Origin: Pachyseris speciosa | Lineage: Eukaryota > Cnidaria > Anthozoa > Scleractinia > Pachyseridae | Direction: 5' to 3' | Assembly (NCBI GenBank): GCA_016490735.1 | Contig: JAEMWC010000455.1 | Span: forward strand, 257,501-321,500 | Length of the DNA: 64,000 bases | Part shown: positions 23,758-32,561 of the stretch, in pieces | Layout of the letters: the number at the start of each line of letters is the position of its first letter | Position numbering within the stretch: position 1 is the stretch's first letter | The notes under the pieces: model-generated | The model's database searches: none | Told to the model about the DNA's origin: nothing | Seen by the model: the letters and a program-made list of their open reading frames with translations, nothing else | Translations under genes and position numbers: made by a program

Positions 23758-25173
23758 TTTTCATGTGGAAATTAGTTTTCATTCACATGCAAATTGAACT
23801 CATTTTCATACGAATAGTTGAGCACCAGGCCTCGCTTTAAAAAAGAGGACAAAGGTAATTCGAAAATGGACCATTAAATAAAGCTCATCTGTTTAGTCTC
23901 TTCCCAATCCCACTCTTCTCGAAGTACCGGAGGACCTCGCTTACGTTAATCTCCCAGTAACTGCGTACTTAGTGGGCTGTAGACAGTCAGGTTTTGTCAC
24001 CTGCGAGGACGTTTATTTTTGATTTCAAAATGGCTTCCTCTGTTTATCATGCGTGAATTTACAAGATAGTAGTTCGCGGTAGTAATGGCTCCTGTAGTTC
24101 GCCAGTCTCGGAACGAAAGCACCGCTTTTTGAAACTGTAAATCAAAATAATAAGTTAAATGAAACACTCGGCAGCTTAAACTGTGGAAGTCAGTTTATTC
24201 ATAATGAAGAAATCCCGCTTCGAGGACTGGTCAGTCTGTACAAATCATCGGATCCCAATGGCTGTAGACTTTGTCTTTGAGACTCGGAGCTTCTGGTTTG
24301 AATGCGAATTTGTACCGTGCTTTTATATTTTTCATCGGCGTTTTAATATTCCCAAACAACTTAAGCTTATCGGCGAAGCTACAATTGCAGTCTGTGAAAA
24401 TCAGTATGTTTACTTGTTGCGTTCTGCTCCAAGGTGTCTCGTAATTCGCTTGCATTTCTTTCGCATAGATTTACTCTTGGCGAAAATTGAGCGCTTTCGC
24501 TTTTCAACCGTAGAGGGAGGCTTTCCTGGTTTTCTGTATTGATCCTTGCCTCAAACTTGTGTTTTTCACGTATCGAACCAACAAGAATTAAGTTTACCAA
24601 TCGAATCAGTATGTTGACTTGTTTCGTTTTATATCTTCTGTAGTTGCTCGCATTTATTTGCTTTGGTACTGTGTGTGCTTTCACGAATCAAATCTGCGAT
24701 TGTGTTCACTTGTAATAATGTTTTGCATCGTCCGTAGCCTTTGATTGCCAGCAAGAGGATTCTGTTGCGTGTTATCGTTTGCCCTTTGTGCTTACGACAG
24801 ACCTGGGTACATGTTGTTTGTAATACACTACTGTGAGTTTTTATTGGCATTCTGTAATTTTGTACGTTAAAACAAATTCTGGCCATTGGCAGCCATACAT
24901 TGACCATCGCATCCCACGTAAACGCGTTCAAGCGTCTTGTCATTTAACCTCAGTTAACTTAGAAACGTACGACAGGTCCGTTGAAGATAAGCTTTTTTAC
25001 GTTAAGCTGCGAAGTGTGTTGTGAGTCTGTGAGTGCTAAAATCGTTTTATGATATACTGTAAACGTTTTAGGAAGCATTAGATGAATTGGTTGTCCGGAA
25101 GTCACTCATTCGAACAGAAAACAACGACACAGCGTCGACCATTCTCCACATACTTCGCTTTAAAAAGACTTGA
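579..25173 (+). CDS. TFCP2: TFCP2/UBP1 (CP2/LSF) family transcription factor, 5' partial
   Basis: Sequence-specific DNA-binding transcription factor of the grainyhead/CP2 superfamily; it acts in the nucleus as an oligomer. Visible exons: 579-667, 3379-3449, 7696-7801, 8311-8417, 9241-9280, 9923-10032, 10526-10594, 11075-11116, 12096-12145, 15490-15613, 16591-16684, 16792-16882, 17780-17950, 20746-20785, 21778-21829, 25082-25173. All junctions are GT-AG and reading phases join, giving about 448 visible residues. Residues 1-175 are the CP2 DNA-binding region ([37 protein letters not shown]). Residues 229-270 are a Ser/Pro-rich linker. Residues 272-331 are the SAM-like domain ([35 protein letters not shown]). 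Residues 332-448 are the C-terminal oligomerisation region ([28 protein letters not shown]). The first visible exon enters at phase 2, so the N-terminus lies upstream of the window. Family assignment is firm; TFCP2 versus UBP1 versus TFCP2L1 cannot be separated here, and one pro-orthologue is likely. Confidence 0.92.
940..1610 (+). mobile_element. 3' fragment of a CR1/L2-like LINE with (ATT)n tail
   Basis: The frame 962-1291 encodes 109 residues typical of the extreme C-terminus of CR1/L2-like ORF2 ([33 protein letters not shown]). The same motif order (YNTR, then A-IWNSIP-LRNSS) ends the longer LINE at 34697-37003. It is followed by an AT-rich 3'UTR and a pure ATT microsatellite at about 1552-1606 after AATAAAG. 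The reverse transcriptase and endonuclease are absent, so this is a dead 5'-truncated copy in a TFCP2 intron. Confidence 0.75.
1955..1995 (-). ncRNA. Hammerhead ribozyme-like motif, inverted arm of Penelope-like element
   Basis: Minus strand order: GTGG (stem I), CTGACGA (core), GTTCGG-TTGAT-CCGAAC (stem II), GAAA (core), TATT, CCAC (stem I). The spacing matches a minimal type I hammerhead with almost no stem III, as is known for ribozymes in Penelope-like pseudo-LTRs. ATT would be the cleavage triplet. Activity is not shown. Confidence 0.6.
2174..2311 (+). mobile_element. SINE body fragment
   Basis: It contains AAGCCTGAA and TTCAGGCTTT as a short hairpin, followed by CTTAAGTAGTGTTCATAACTG and GATCATTCACAT. 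The second part recurs at 8970-9020 and, inverted, at 8840-8885. I infer a tRNA-derived SINE body without its tRNA-like head, inserted into the Penelope-like copy. Confidence 0.5.
2338..3045 (+). pseudogene. Penelope-like ORF C-terminal fragment with GIY-YIG endonuclease domain
   Basis: From 2338 a frame reads [15 protein letters not shown], meets an in-frame TGA just before [11 protein letters not shown], then continues open for about 207 residues to a TAA at 3043. The C-terminal half is a GIY-YIG nuclease of the Penelope type: [16 protein letters not shown] (the Tyr and the Tyr-Val-Gly pair), then ETRVKEHL and a following CHLTGH segment. In intact elements this domain sits behind the reverse transcriptase and nicks the target DNA. 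Here the reverse transcriptase is absent and one stop interrupts the fragment, so it is not expected to be functional. Confidence 0.78.
3062..3104 (+). ncRNA. Hammerhead ribozyme-like motif, direct arm of Penelope-like element
   Basis: GTGG, CTGACGA (3066-3072), a GTTCGG/CCGAAC stem-loop, GAAA (3091-3094), AATATT, CCAC (3101-3104). It is the mate of the motif at 1955-1995 in opposite orientation, with two extra A residues between GAAA and the cleavage triplet. It may be a decayed or dimer-dependent ribozyme. Confidence 0.55.
4119..4670. repeat. Two-copy tandem duplication, period about 276 bp
   Basis: The block with CCCGAGAAAGACTTGTTTTG and CAACCATAACAGC occurs at about 4119-4394 and again at 4395-4670 with a few substitutions. 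It lies inside the larger TIR element. The short open frames across it differ between copies, so it is not coding. Confidence 0.8.
4907..5461. mobile_element. Nested ~555-bp TIR element with GGGTAACCCTAG motifs
   Basis: The left end GTTTACAAGCAGGGAGGGTA and the right end (reverse complement CTTACAAGCAGGTAGGGTAA) are inverted repeats of about 70 bp containing CTAGGGTTACCCTAG palindromes. It sits inside the 3519-7146 element, so it inserted later. No coding capacity is seen. Confidence 0.65.
6045..6170 (+). pseudogene. Coding-like acidic tail inside TIR element, unrecognised
   Basis: The frame opens after an AG and reads about 42 codons to TAG at 6168. It includes [20 protein letters not shown] and then a Glu/Asp/Asn-rich acidic end ([14 protein letters not shown]). 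Composition suggests the last exon of a protein, possibly a relic of the element's own transposase or of a captured gene. I do not recognise the family. Confidence 0.35.
7183..7348. repeat. Short palindromic MITE
   Basis: AGGTCAAAATGAAATTCAGG and its right-hand mate (reverse complement AAGTCAAAATGAAATTCACT) flank a roughly 165-bp inverted repeat with further matched blocks (CAAAATGATTTTAA, TTCCTTTG). It is a non-coding intronic element. Confidence 0.6.
8835..9030. mobile_element. SINE remnants, inverted pair
   Basis: GGCTTGTTAGCTCAGTTGGTAGAGCACTGCAG at about 8931-8962 is a tRNA-derived head with an A box. It is followed by a body like that at 2200-2260. An inverted copy of the body lies just upstream (8840-8885). 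No B box is intact, so this is a truncated SINE. Confidence 0.5.
11179..11450 (+). mobile_element. tRNA-derived SINE
   Basis: The head has an A box (TTAGCTCAGTTGGTAGAACA), a B box (GGTTCAACCCC) and acceptor-like ends GGACCGG/CCGGACC with a mismatch at the third pair. The anticodon arm does not pair well, so it is a SINE head and not a tRNA gene. An unrelated body with TTAAAGAACCACTAGGGACG follows. Confidence 0.6.
12592..15346. mobile_element. Palindromic MITE split by a later insertion
   Basis: The left piece (12592-12632, GCAACTTTCCGTGCAACATT) matches the inverted right end (GCAACTTTCCACGCAACGTT, up to about 15346). The right piece contains its own hairpin (GAGCGATGTTGCC... with mate ending GGCAACATCGCTC). 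If 12633-15102 is removed, the left piece and 15103 onward line up with the mirror arm. Non-coding. Confidence 0.6.
12633..15102. mobile_element. 2.5-kb TIR element inserted in the MITE
   Basis: Ends are CCCCGTACGAAA at left and TTTCGTACGGGG at right, perfect 12-bp inverted termini. Subterminal regions on both sides are rich in GGCC motifs (GGGCCAAAATT, AAGGCCTTAAAA). The interior (about 13.1-14.6 kb) has only short open frames with no recognisable domain, so it looks non-autonomous. Confidence 0.6.
17037..17461. mobile_element. MITE with repeated CTGAAATAGGGTA motif
   Basis: The termini TATATACCGGGGGAGG and, inverted, TATATACCCGGAGGGG bracket about 425 bp holding at least four copies of GAAATAGGGTA. 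It is flanked by TATATA runs. Non-coding, in a TFCP2 intron. Confidence 0.6.
17532..17640 (+). mobile_element. tRNA-derived SINE (GTCTCCTGTGGCTCAG type)
   Basis: An A-box-like TGTGGCTCAGTGGTAGAGCG is followed by a degraded B box and an A-rich tail (CAGAAAAAAAA). A related copy lies at 43140-43250 (CAGTAGTAGAGCATCC, AAGGTCATAGGTTCAA). Acceptor-stem pairing is absent, so it is not a functional tRNA. Confidence 0.55.
18078..18371 (+). mobile_element. tRNA-Leu/Ser-like SINE with (ATTG)n tail
   Basis: It begins GGATGGCCGAGTGGTTAGGG (A box of a long-variable-arm tRNA), then CGGGTTCAAATCCC (B box). A body ending TGTGTCACCCCTACAACG follows, and then an ATTG tetranucleotide tail to about 18371. This is a nearly complete SINE. 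Confidence 0.7.
18986..19922 (-). mobile_element. hAT-like transposon remnant with ZNF862-like fragment
   Basis: The termini CAGTGCTCGACCTTA and (inverted) CAGTGCTCGAACTTA are hAT-type ends, and CTAGCC-rich subterminal sequence occurs on both sides. On the minus strand, 19060-19413 encodes 117 residues with [20 protein letters not shown] and [11 protein letters not shown], similar to the N-terminal zinc-finger-like region of hAT-derived ZNF862-type proteins. The catalytic core and dimerisation domain are gone, so it is an internally deleted copy. The flanks share TGCCT, consistent with a decayed 8-bp target duplication. Confidence 0.65.
19938..20509. mobile_element. GC-rich TIR element flanked by TA
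   Basis: Perfect inverted termini start TCAGTCAATTCCAAAAGCGC and continue through CCCATCCCCC, flanked on both sides by TA (19936-19937 and 20510-20511). The interior has C/G homopolymer runs and CAAATGCCCC motifs but no coding potential. TA target use suggests a Tc1/mariner-type source. Confidence 0.75.
20989..21111. repeat. Near-perfect palindromic hairpin element
   Basis: AAATACGCACAGGATATAA at left pairs with TTATATCCTGTGCGTATTT at right, with further pairing (AATCCTGCGTTA/TAACGCAGGATT) around a short AT-rich loop. It is a small non-coding MITE. Confidence 0.7.
21845..22420. repeat. Repeat with TTGAGTGTCGAAAG end and TTTGGTTTTG blocks
   Basis: It starts ACTTGAGTGTCGAAAGT and contains inverted blocks (GCCACTTTCCCAGCCAAT, AGAGTAATTGCTTTGGTTTT). 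A clearer, shorter relative lies at 41472-41742 with the same order of motifs. It includes a run of GGCTAC units near 22310-22330. Non-coding; related unrecognised sequence continues to about 22730. Confidence 0.5.
22730..25081. other. Last TFCP2 intron, remaining sequence
   Basis: Apart from the MITE at 23703-23872 I see only short open frames on both strands (for example 24183-24542) with no recognisable domains or conserved splice-linked partners. I treat this as intronic non-coding DNA. Confidence 0.5.
23703..23872. mobile_element. MITE, GGCCRTTTCCGAATTA family copy 1
   Basis: It has terminal GGCCGTTTCCGAATTA, then GGCCTCTTTTTCAAAGCGAG, with a mirrored right arm (CTCGCTTTAAAAAAGAGG, then AATTCGAAAATGGACC). 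The same family occurs at 56001-56597. Confidence 0.7.
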
Positions 25174-25482
25174 GTTTAAATCTTTAAATGATTTGTTGAA
25201 CTCAGACTCACGAAAAGCTTATCTTTGAGCTATCAAAATAAAAAACTCTATCTTCAAAGGACAATTTTTTACTTCTGACCTCGGTTAAGACCGCGGTTAA
25301 CCCAATTTCCGTGTTATTGCAAGGTATTTTTCCGTCCTTGTTCATTTGCCCGTTGGTGGTCGTTTTACGTAAAAATACAGACGGCTTTTGTACAAGTCCT
25401 GCTTTGATATTTAAATGATGTTGATTTTATAAAGAACCACACAAAATATATCTATTATATTCGTAAATTTAGGTAGGTAAAC

Positions 25483-25488
25483 AATAAA
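25483..25488 (+). promoter_or_regulatory. Candidate polyadenylation signal of the TFCP2-like gene
   Basis: AATAAA lies about 310 nt after the TGA stop at 25171-25173, in AT-rich sequence. It is the first canonical hexamer I noticed at a sensible 3'UTR distance. No transcript evidence is available. Confidence 0.45.
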
Positions 25489-26696
25489 ATGTATTTTATG
25501 ATCATCGCATCGTTTGTTCGCTCATTGACAAGACTAGACTGAATTTTTCAGTGACCCTCGGGCTAAATGCAGAAGAAATGTAAAGTTAGATTTTGGTGGG
25601 GTACCCACTTTACGCCACATATAGGTATGACTCACAACAAAGATTGTGGTTTTTGGTCCGTCTGGGTTTTATAAAGAGTATACGAAGATTTTCCAGTGAG
25701 TCTGAGTAAACGTATACAGATTTTTGCCCTTTTGGTTTGAAATGTCTAAAAACCGAGTTGCACACTCCGGCCCACCAAGATTTCGACGAAATTTTTGCGG
25801 AATGGTTTCTGAATTAATCGTCTCCAAAACTTGGCGGTGTAAGTTAGATTATTCGCGACCGCTTTTCCCCTTCCTTTCCTTTTCAAGCGCCGGCCACGCA
25901 GGCTAAATTAGAATTCCGACGTGATACATTAAAATGCCTTATACGACGCTTTCTTGTCGAGTGTTTTTGGTCCGCAAAAGAATTACTTCGGAAAGTTCAG
26001 TTCATAACATGTTAGAGTTTCGACTTGTTAATTTTACGCTTTCTGAGAAATGTATGGGTGAAGTGCAGTCTATAATTTGTGCAACTTTTTTTGTTTCTTA
26101 ATTCGAATGAAGTATTAACCGTCGAATTTATTCTTCGACTGATATATGATCGCGGGAGTTGTCTGCTCGCTTTCAATTGGATTACAAACAATGACGTTGA
26201 ATGGGCTTACGTCATAGCTCGCACGTGCGGGAAACAACGCATTATCAACGCCGTCTGTAAAATATGTATATTTTAATTTTTTTGTCTTTCATCTGTACAT
26301 TGACCCGAAAATAGTTATGATCAAACAAACCTCGGTAATAGATCAACGAACATTAATGAAACACTGTTGTATCTGGGGGTAAATATTGTAAAATCGTATT
26401 TTTGACTTGCGGGTAAGAGCATCTTAACACTTGAGGAACCATGTTGGCAGCTATTTGCGAAAAACCGTAAAAGTATGGCTGAATGGTTCTGCTGCCATTT
26501 GAGGGGGCGGCAAAATTTAGCCAATTCGCAGGGCTCTCGCAGTCGCGATGACTCGTCTCGATATTTTTTTATAAATCCGTATATAAATCCGTTACCACTA
26601 CCGTTACCCGGCATTACCATTTTTAAAAGCCAGTACTCGCAGAAAAACGTGGTCTTGCCGTCTCAGGGGCAAAGTTTCCCGCGATGTCCATTATAT

Positions 26697-26943
26697 TGTA
26701 GCGGACACATTGTTGTCCATAATGTTTCTTGGATGAGCAATCGAGCGCGACACAAGAAAGTGTTTCCATGTTGCGCAAAGTGAGAAACATTTGCTGCGGA
26801 CGGCAATGTTTCTGAAAAAGAACGAAAACAGTTGTGTCTCGGACACAAATTTTGTGTCCGCATCACATGAAATGTTGCGCGCGCGGGTAAACGGGGAAAC
26901 ATTTGGTTCCGCAACAATGTGTCCTCGCTTGCCAGGGCCTTAA
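26697..26943. mobile_element. MITE, AAGGCCCTGGCAA family copy 1
   Basis: The right end GTGTCCTCGCTTGCCAGGGC and interior blocks (AATGTTTCTTGGATGAGCAA, GTGTTTCCATG, GGGAAACATTTG) match the copy at 55575-55831. The left terminus is degraded. Confidence 0.7.
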
Positions 26944-29900
26944 TGTATACTGCTGTTAGAGTTGGGCTATTTATCAGTATGATCCACTGCATGCTGTGGC
27001 AGAATCTGAAGTGATAAAGTGAATCTCTTAGAACTCCACTGTTTTATGCAGGAATATGTCCCTCGGTGCAGCATGCAGAAGCTATGGAACTTCAGTATGC
27101 GCGGCATCGGCGAAACTTCGTCGATATTTAATGTATCCTTCGTATGGAATACCCCTGAGTCTGTTAAAACCACTGAAACCAACACCAACTTAAATGGTTC
27201 AGACATGAATAACGTCAGTGTTGAAAGGCATTCTTTCTTGAGAGGCTAGAGCGAAGTCACCGCCCATGACGACGAAGAATGAATGGAATTAATCCAAAGA
27301 ACGCTCGCGAAGAAAGTCGAACTGTTGTGCTTGTTGCAAGGGGAGTAAAACAAATAATTTCTTCAGCTTTGACGCTTTTGCAACCAAAAATTTAGATGTG
27401 TTTTGCCCCTGTGGGCCATCGTAATACATTTTTATTCTTGTTTATTAGCTAGGTACATGCCGCAGTATTGAACTGTAGCTGTACAGTAGTCCGACTTTTT
27501 TTAAACACATATTCAATTTCGTTGTTGCCGTTTGGGTGGTCAGAAACTACTGGACACATTCTGCTGCCGTGTTTGAAGTTCGCTAAAATTATTTGGTGTC
27601 TTCATGAAATAAAACGAGGAAAAAAAGTGTGACGAGAAACGTATAATGGGTCTGAGTTCATGGTTTTATTTGCTTGTCATTGTCACTACTTAATTAACCG
27701 TGTGAAAAATGCGTCAATCTCTTTATTGATTGGCAATAACGTGGCAAATACATAATATTTGGCCATGTTACGTGATAGCTCGGAGCAAAAAGTAATATTT
27801 GCATCCTTCAAGACCCAGGGGAGGAATGTCGAACAAGGACAACTGGTAACTGGACAACCGAGTGAACTTTCCGAGCCCATAAAGAATCTTCGGCATATCT
27901 TTTCTTTCACCTGACTTACTCCCTTTTTTCCGAGCAACTCCAAGATGAAGTACTTATTTTTTTCATCAGCTGAGTTGTCTCCTTCATAAAACGAACTGGG
28001 CTTTTGTAGACAAAGGCGGTCGCGTATTAAAGGGAAATAGCTATGACGTTAAGCCAGGGCGTTACTCCATATTGACTGATTTCAACAAGTCAGTGAGTCG
28101 AGAAGCACTTGAGCTCCTCATTATCACTTCTCCTTATTCGTTGCCGTCAACGTCAGGTCTTCCATTATTTATTTTGTAACAAAGCAGACGGGTTCTCCGT
28201 CGTAGGGCCCGCCTCGATAAGCTTTCGCTACCTGCGGTGTCAGGTCTTTTATCAATGTATTCTTTGAATAATATAATAAAGTTGTCTTGTCTTGAGGAGG
28301 GGGTTTCCGCGCGGCCAAACACATAAGTTATGCGGGCCTTTCCAAACTCCAAACGCGGTTACCAGTTTGTTTGTCCGAAATATTGCGCGAGTAATGCATA
28401 ATTGATATATGGAGTTGTGCAGAAATCTTTCCAAAAAACGGGAGATTTGTGAGCAACATTTGACCCAAACAACTTCACCAAGGTAACTCGAAGTTTTCAC
28501 CGATTACACGCGAGATGCACATTTGTTCTTTACAAATTCTTTTATTCACATGTAACTGTTTTCTTGTCCTTTTTCTCTTAGAAACGAAAATGTTCACGAT
28601 GACATTAAATTGTATGTAACTCTAGAACAGTGAGTTGTTTATAAAATTGTTTTACGAACTGATATTTACTACCATTTAACACTATATATTTACAATATTT
28701 ACAGTGAGAATGGGTTGTTTTTAATATGTGAACCGCATAGATCGCGGGGTTTGAGACAATTCCCTGACTCGGAAAAACTTGCAATCCAGAAAATGTTATC
28801 CTGGCAAAACAGTATCACAGCTAAATTGTAACTTACAGTACTAGTTGGAGATAGAAAGGAACAGAAAAATCACACAGACTCAGTATCATACTAGCAAAGT
28901 TTTCCTTAACTGACATAAGTTGAAAGTGGAAAAAAAATTGACCAACATCTGTGAGAAGCTGAGTGTGATCAAGACAAGACGAAAATGAAAATTGTCTGAA
29001 CATAACTTGAATTCTTAGTTTGATAACCTTGTTAACAGGCAGATCCAATAAAATATGTACAAATGAATTATTAAAGGTATCTGTCCTCTAAAGGCACCTT
29101 GAATCCATCAGAACTGGCCAACCTGAACTGTCAGCTCACAAATGGCTGGTATACTTGGAACACTGGTTTTCTGCTTTAGATTTGGTGGAGCCACTCCTTC
29201 AAAATGGCAAACCCTGTTTCCAAAAACGTTTGACAAATAAAAAGTGCCCCAGAGATCAAAATAATGTTCCATGGTTTTCAAAACAGGAAAATAAAACAAG
29301 AACAATGATTCACAGGGGCACCCAACGACAAGTTTCGGTAGATATCTGTTCGGTGGAGGGTGATTCGCCTTGAGATTTTGGCGTCGATTAAAGAGTGGAC
29401 TCGGATTTTCGTAACTAAAACGTGGCCTAAAAGATTCGCAATTGGGAAATCATAGCCCCTGAGGTTTTCAGAAAGGTCATGACTGCTGTTTTTGGCAACC
29501 AAAATCGTCAGCTAGCATTTTCGGCAAGAAAATAGTTCCCTAGATAGTTCGTGGAAAGTTCATTTCAGCTTGCATTTTCTCAAAGGAAGATTTTGTTCCC
29601 TAACATTTTCGGGTAATTGAAATTTCAGCTAGGGAATCCGAACAGATGAATTTCTTCTAGCTAATGAAAACATCACTTTAAACACACTTCAAACACCATA
29701 AGGCACTTAAAAATGCCTTTCTACAACTTCTGGTTGATTTGGCTCGTTGGGTGCGCCTGAATTCATACACCACCATGGCTTGCAATGATCGCTCAAAACT
29801 TCTAAAAAATAATTGTATTCATCAGCCAAATAATAAATAGTGTTATTAAACAGTGGAAGAACCTTTCCAGGACTTAAGGGGACCAGCCACCCAAAAAATC

Positions 29901-30188
29901 CCATGTGTTTGGTACATTTTTTCCCTCAGGAAATCTCATTTAAGACTAGATCAACACTGATATCAAAATGTTTAACTGTTAGAAGAAGCTGTTTTCGTTG
30001 CCACTGAGTTGTTCAATTCCTAGATTTTCGGTTTTTCTTGGCAATAATTAATACAGTGTCTGATTTTCCAGTGACCTGCATAAAATGTCAGTCTATTTTG
30101 AGTGTCTCTGTATGGTGAAACCATTGGAAGCCTCTTGACTTCTTCAAATTCATGCACCAACACTGCTTTCCCCCCATTTAACAGCTTT

Positions 30189-32561
30189 TTACTCAGCTCC
30201 TCGTGGCTGCTTTTTTCTTGATTCAGAGTCAATGTTCTTTCCAACATATATGCTGCCATTGGCACCTTGGAATAGTGAATATTCCTTTGCTGAAAGAGGT
30301 CGACCACTCTCATCTCGCAAGCTTTTAAAGAGGTCATCCTGTAGCTCACTGATTTTGCTCTTGTAGAAGGCAGATTCAGCCTGTAGTTTTTTCCTTTCTT
30401 TAAGGATCTCTTCTTTCCTTAGTTTAAGAGTTTCTAGGTCCTCCTCGATGTCAGCCACAAGCTCTATCTTTCGCTTACGACAAAGGCGGGCGGCAACCTT
30501 ATTCTTTCCCCTCCTGCGAACGTCTCTGGCCTTTTGAGCCTCTGCTTCAGATAATGTCTCCACGAAGGTGTTAAATTCACTTATGGACATGTCAACTATT
30601 TCATCCTCAGAGGCAAAACGTGAAGCAGAAGAGGCAGCAATCTTAGGCCTTGCATCTCTGTACACATCTCTTGGAACTTTTGCTGGGGCAAATCTCGTTG
30701 ATGTACTTGTTGATGGGCCTGGGAAGTCTGGTTTCTCTTGCTTTATAGTCACACTCGATAGCAATGGCAGTGGTGAACTTTCCCAGTCTCCATTTATGGA
30801 TTGTGGCAAAGAAGATTCTGAACAGAAAAACAAGGTAAGCTACACGTTAGACATCATTTATAACCATTAGTAATATTGAATAGATTGCCTTAACTTTTCT
30901 TAGTGGGTTACGTGATCTGCTGCGACGCAAAAGGAAATACATTATTAAGAGAGTTAATACGCTTGAACAAGTGTGAAGCATGGGTGAGCGGTAAAACGGA
31001 ACTGCTTCAGGGAATAGTATCGTGCAATTCCGGTCATGCGATCATTCATTGTGAAAAAGAATCGTTCAGTTTGTGAATGCTGTGCAAAGTACAACTGCCC
31101 AAGGTGCTTTCTATTCAAATGAGCGGCCATGACGTAAGTAGACTTTAATTGGTTCAGTATAAACAGCACCTTGTGGACAACGGCGATATTGGTCCGTTGT
31201 TACAACAATAAACTGTTTTAATTACTTTGGAGCAAGTCACGAAACTAAAAAGAGTTGTCAAAGCAAACTGAAACTGTTTCTAGGGAAGCTAATAACTTAT
31301 AAATATTCTAACAAGCAAATGTCACGAAACAGCTTGGGAAAATATAATCCAAAGTAAAACAAAATTGAGACTAAATTTTCGCCAAAGCTTCCGCTTTGTT
31401 TAGATGCGGACATGTAGTTACGTAAGGAGTTAAGCACATTTGAAATAAAATATTTTATTTGCCTGTAGATGTTTCCCGTTTTAAAATATTGAGGATACAC
31501 ATACCTGTGAAAGATCCTCCACTGTCATTTCTTGTAGCAGTAGCGTCGGAGAACACCGACAGAGGTTCCTGGCCTAGAGGAAGCAACGTGTCATGTTTGT
31601 TCTCAACTGCAGCTTCCACCACTGGACGCGGGTCAAAAATGTCTAGCGGGAGATCATTCGTATAGTCCAAATCATCTGCGAACGTGTCGAAATCGAAAGC
31701 AGTGTCTTCCTGTGTCCCTGGTTCTTGCAATTCTTGGTTTGAGGTGGTAAAATCAATGGAGAATGGGTTGAGCTGTTCAAAGCCGTCCAAGTTGAAAGTT
31801 CCATCCAGAGAAATCGCCTCGAAAGGATCCTTTCGGCCGAAATCGGTTGGAACGTACGCTTCTTGTGGAGAGTTAGGGCCTTTTCTTGAGTATGTGTCGA
31901 CGGGGCTTAACGGCTCAGTCTTAATATTTGGATAGAACGGTTGCTGTTCAGGTGAAAATGCTTTCTTCTTGGGAGGCTCGTCGTAAAGAGAGTCGAGATC
32001 GATGTAGTCTTCCACATCGAAGTCTCCGAGCCCTTTCAGAAGATCGTCGGCCGGGTTAAAAGCGCTAGCAGCAGCACCAACATTGTTAAAGTCCTCGGGT
32101 GCTTGGAAATTTCCATAGCTTGACTCACGATCGTGATGAGGTGAACCGCTAACCGAAGAAAGAGCTGAAGGCGATCGGCCCCCATCTGAACTATACCCGC
32201 TCTCCAATTCGGTACTGAAAGATGAACGTGCCTCTCTTGGTGCGTGACTTTCCCCGTTGAAAAGCATCGCAACCGCATCTGTATCCAGTTGGTTCTGGCT
32301 TGTCGTATGCCAATCGAGAAACTCGCTCAAAGGATTGCTGTACTGTGTAGCTGCTTCTTTCGGCCCTACATGGAAGTTGAAGTTGCTGGTGCTACTTGGT
32401 GCGTATGTAACCCCCGTGTAATTCTGTGGATATCCAATAACTGGCATCGGTGGAGTCGTGTTTTGTCCGACGAATCCTTGAAGATCGGGCCTCAACAGTG
32501 AAATGGCCATAGTGAGTTGGAACAAGTTCGCAGAGTCAAAATATTTCTTTCCAACAGCCAT
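30189..32561 (-). CDS. NFE2L: CNC-bZIP transcription factor (NFE2/NRF family)
   Basis: Cap'n'collar bZIP factor. Such proteins pair with small Maf proteins on antioxidant-response elements to drive redox, xenobiotic and proteasome genes. Coding exons are 32561-31505 and 30817-30189 (phase 1, GT-AG intron of 687 bp), giving 561 residues. The N-terminus KKYFDSANLFQLTMAISLL resembles the NHB1 segment of vertebrate NFE2L1/SKN-1A, which anchors those proteins in the ER; this is an inference. Long acidic, Asp/Glu-rich activation regions follow (about 170-330). Residues near 423-452 are the CNC domain (EIVDMSISEFNTFV), 453-470 the basic region (RRRGKNKVAARLCRKRK), then the zipper and the C-terminal Neh1/Neh3-like end (SLRDESGRPLSAKEYSLFQ). 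Two PsiKxE sumoylation-type sites (IKTE, IKQE) and a DSGGS phosphodegron-like motif at the exon junction are present. I saw no ETGE or DLG Keap1-binding motif. The start codon is the first in-frame ATG. Confidence 0.92.

Larger units (their letters stand above)
25174..30188. other. Intergenic region between the convergent TFCP2-like and CNC-bZIP genes
   Basis: It contains the TFCP2 3'UTR (to about 25.5 kb), a MITE arm at 26697-26943 and AT-rich sequence. Around 29350-29640 there are repeated GAAAATAGTTCCCTAG-like and TTTCGG motifs typical of a decayed repeat. The 3'UTR of the minus-strand CNC-bZIP gene is expected just left of 30189. None of the 60-100 codon open frames shows a known domain. 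Confidence 0.5.

Noticed and set aside
24183..24542. 119-codon open frame on +
   Set aside because: No recognisable domain, no splice partner, and overlapping frames on the other strand of similar size.
31455..31504. Extension of CNC-bZIP exon 1 to the stop at 31455
   Set aside because: A good donor at 31504-31503 joins in phase to the bZIP exon; the extension would remove the DNA-binding domain.
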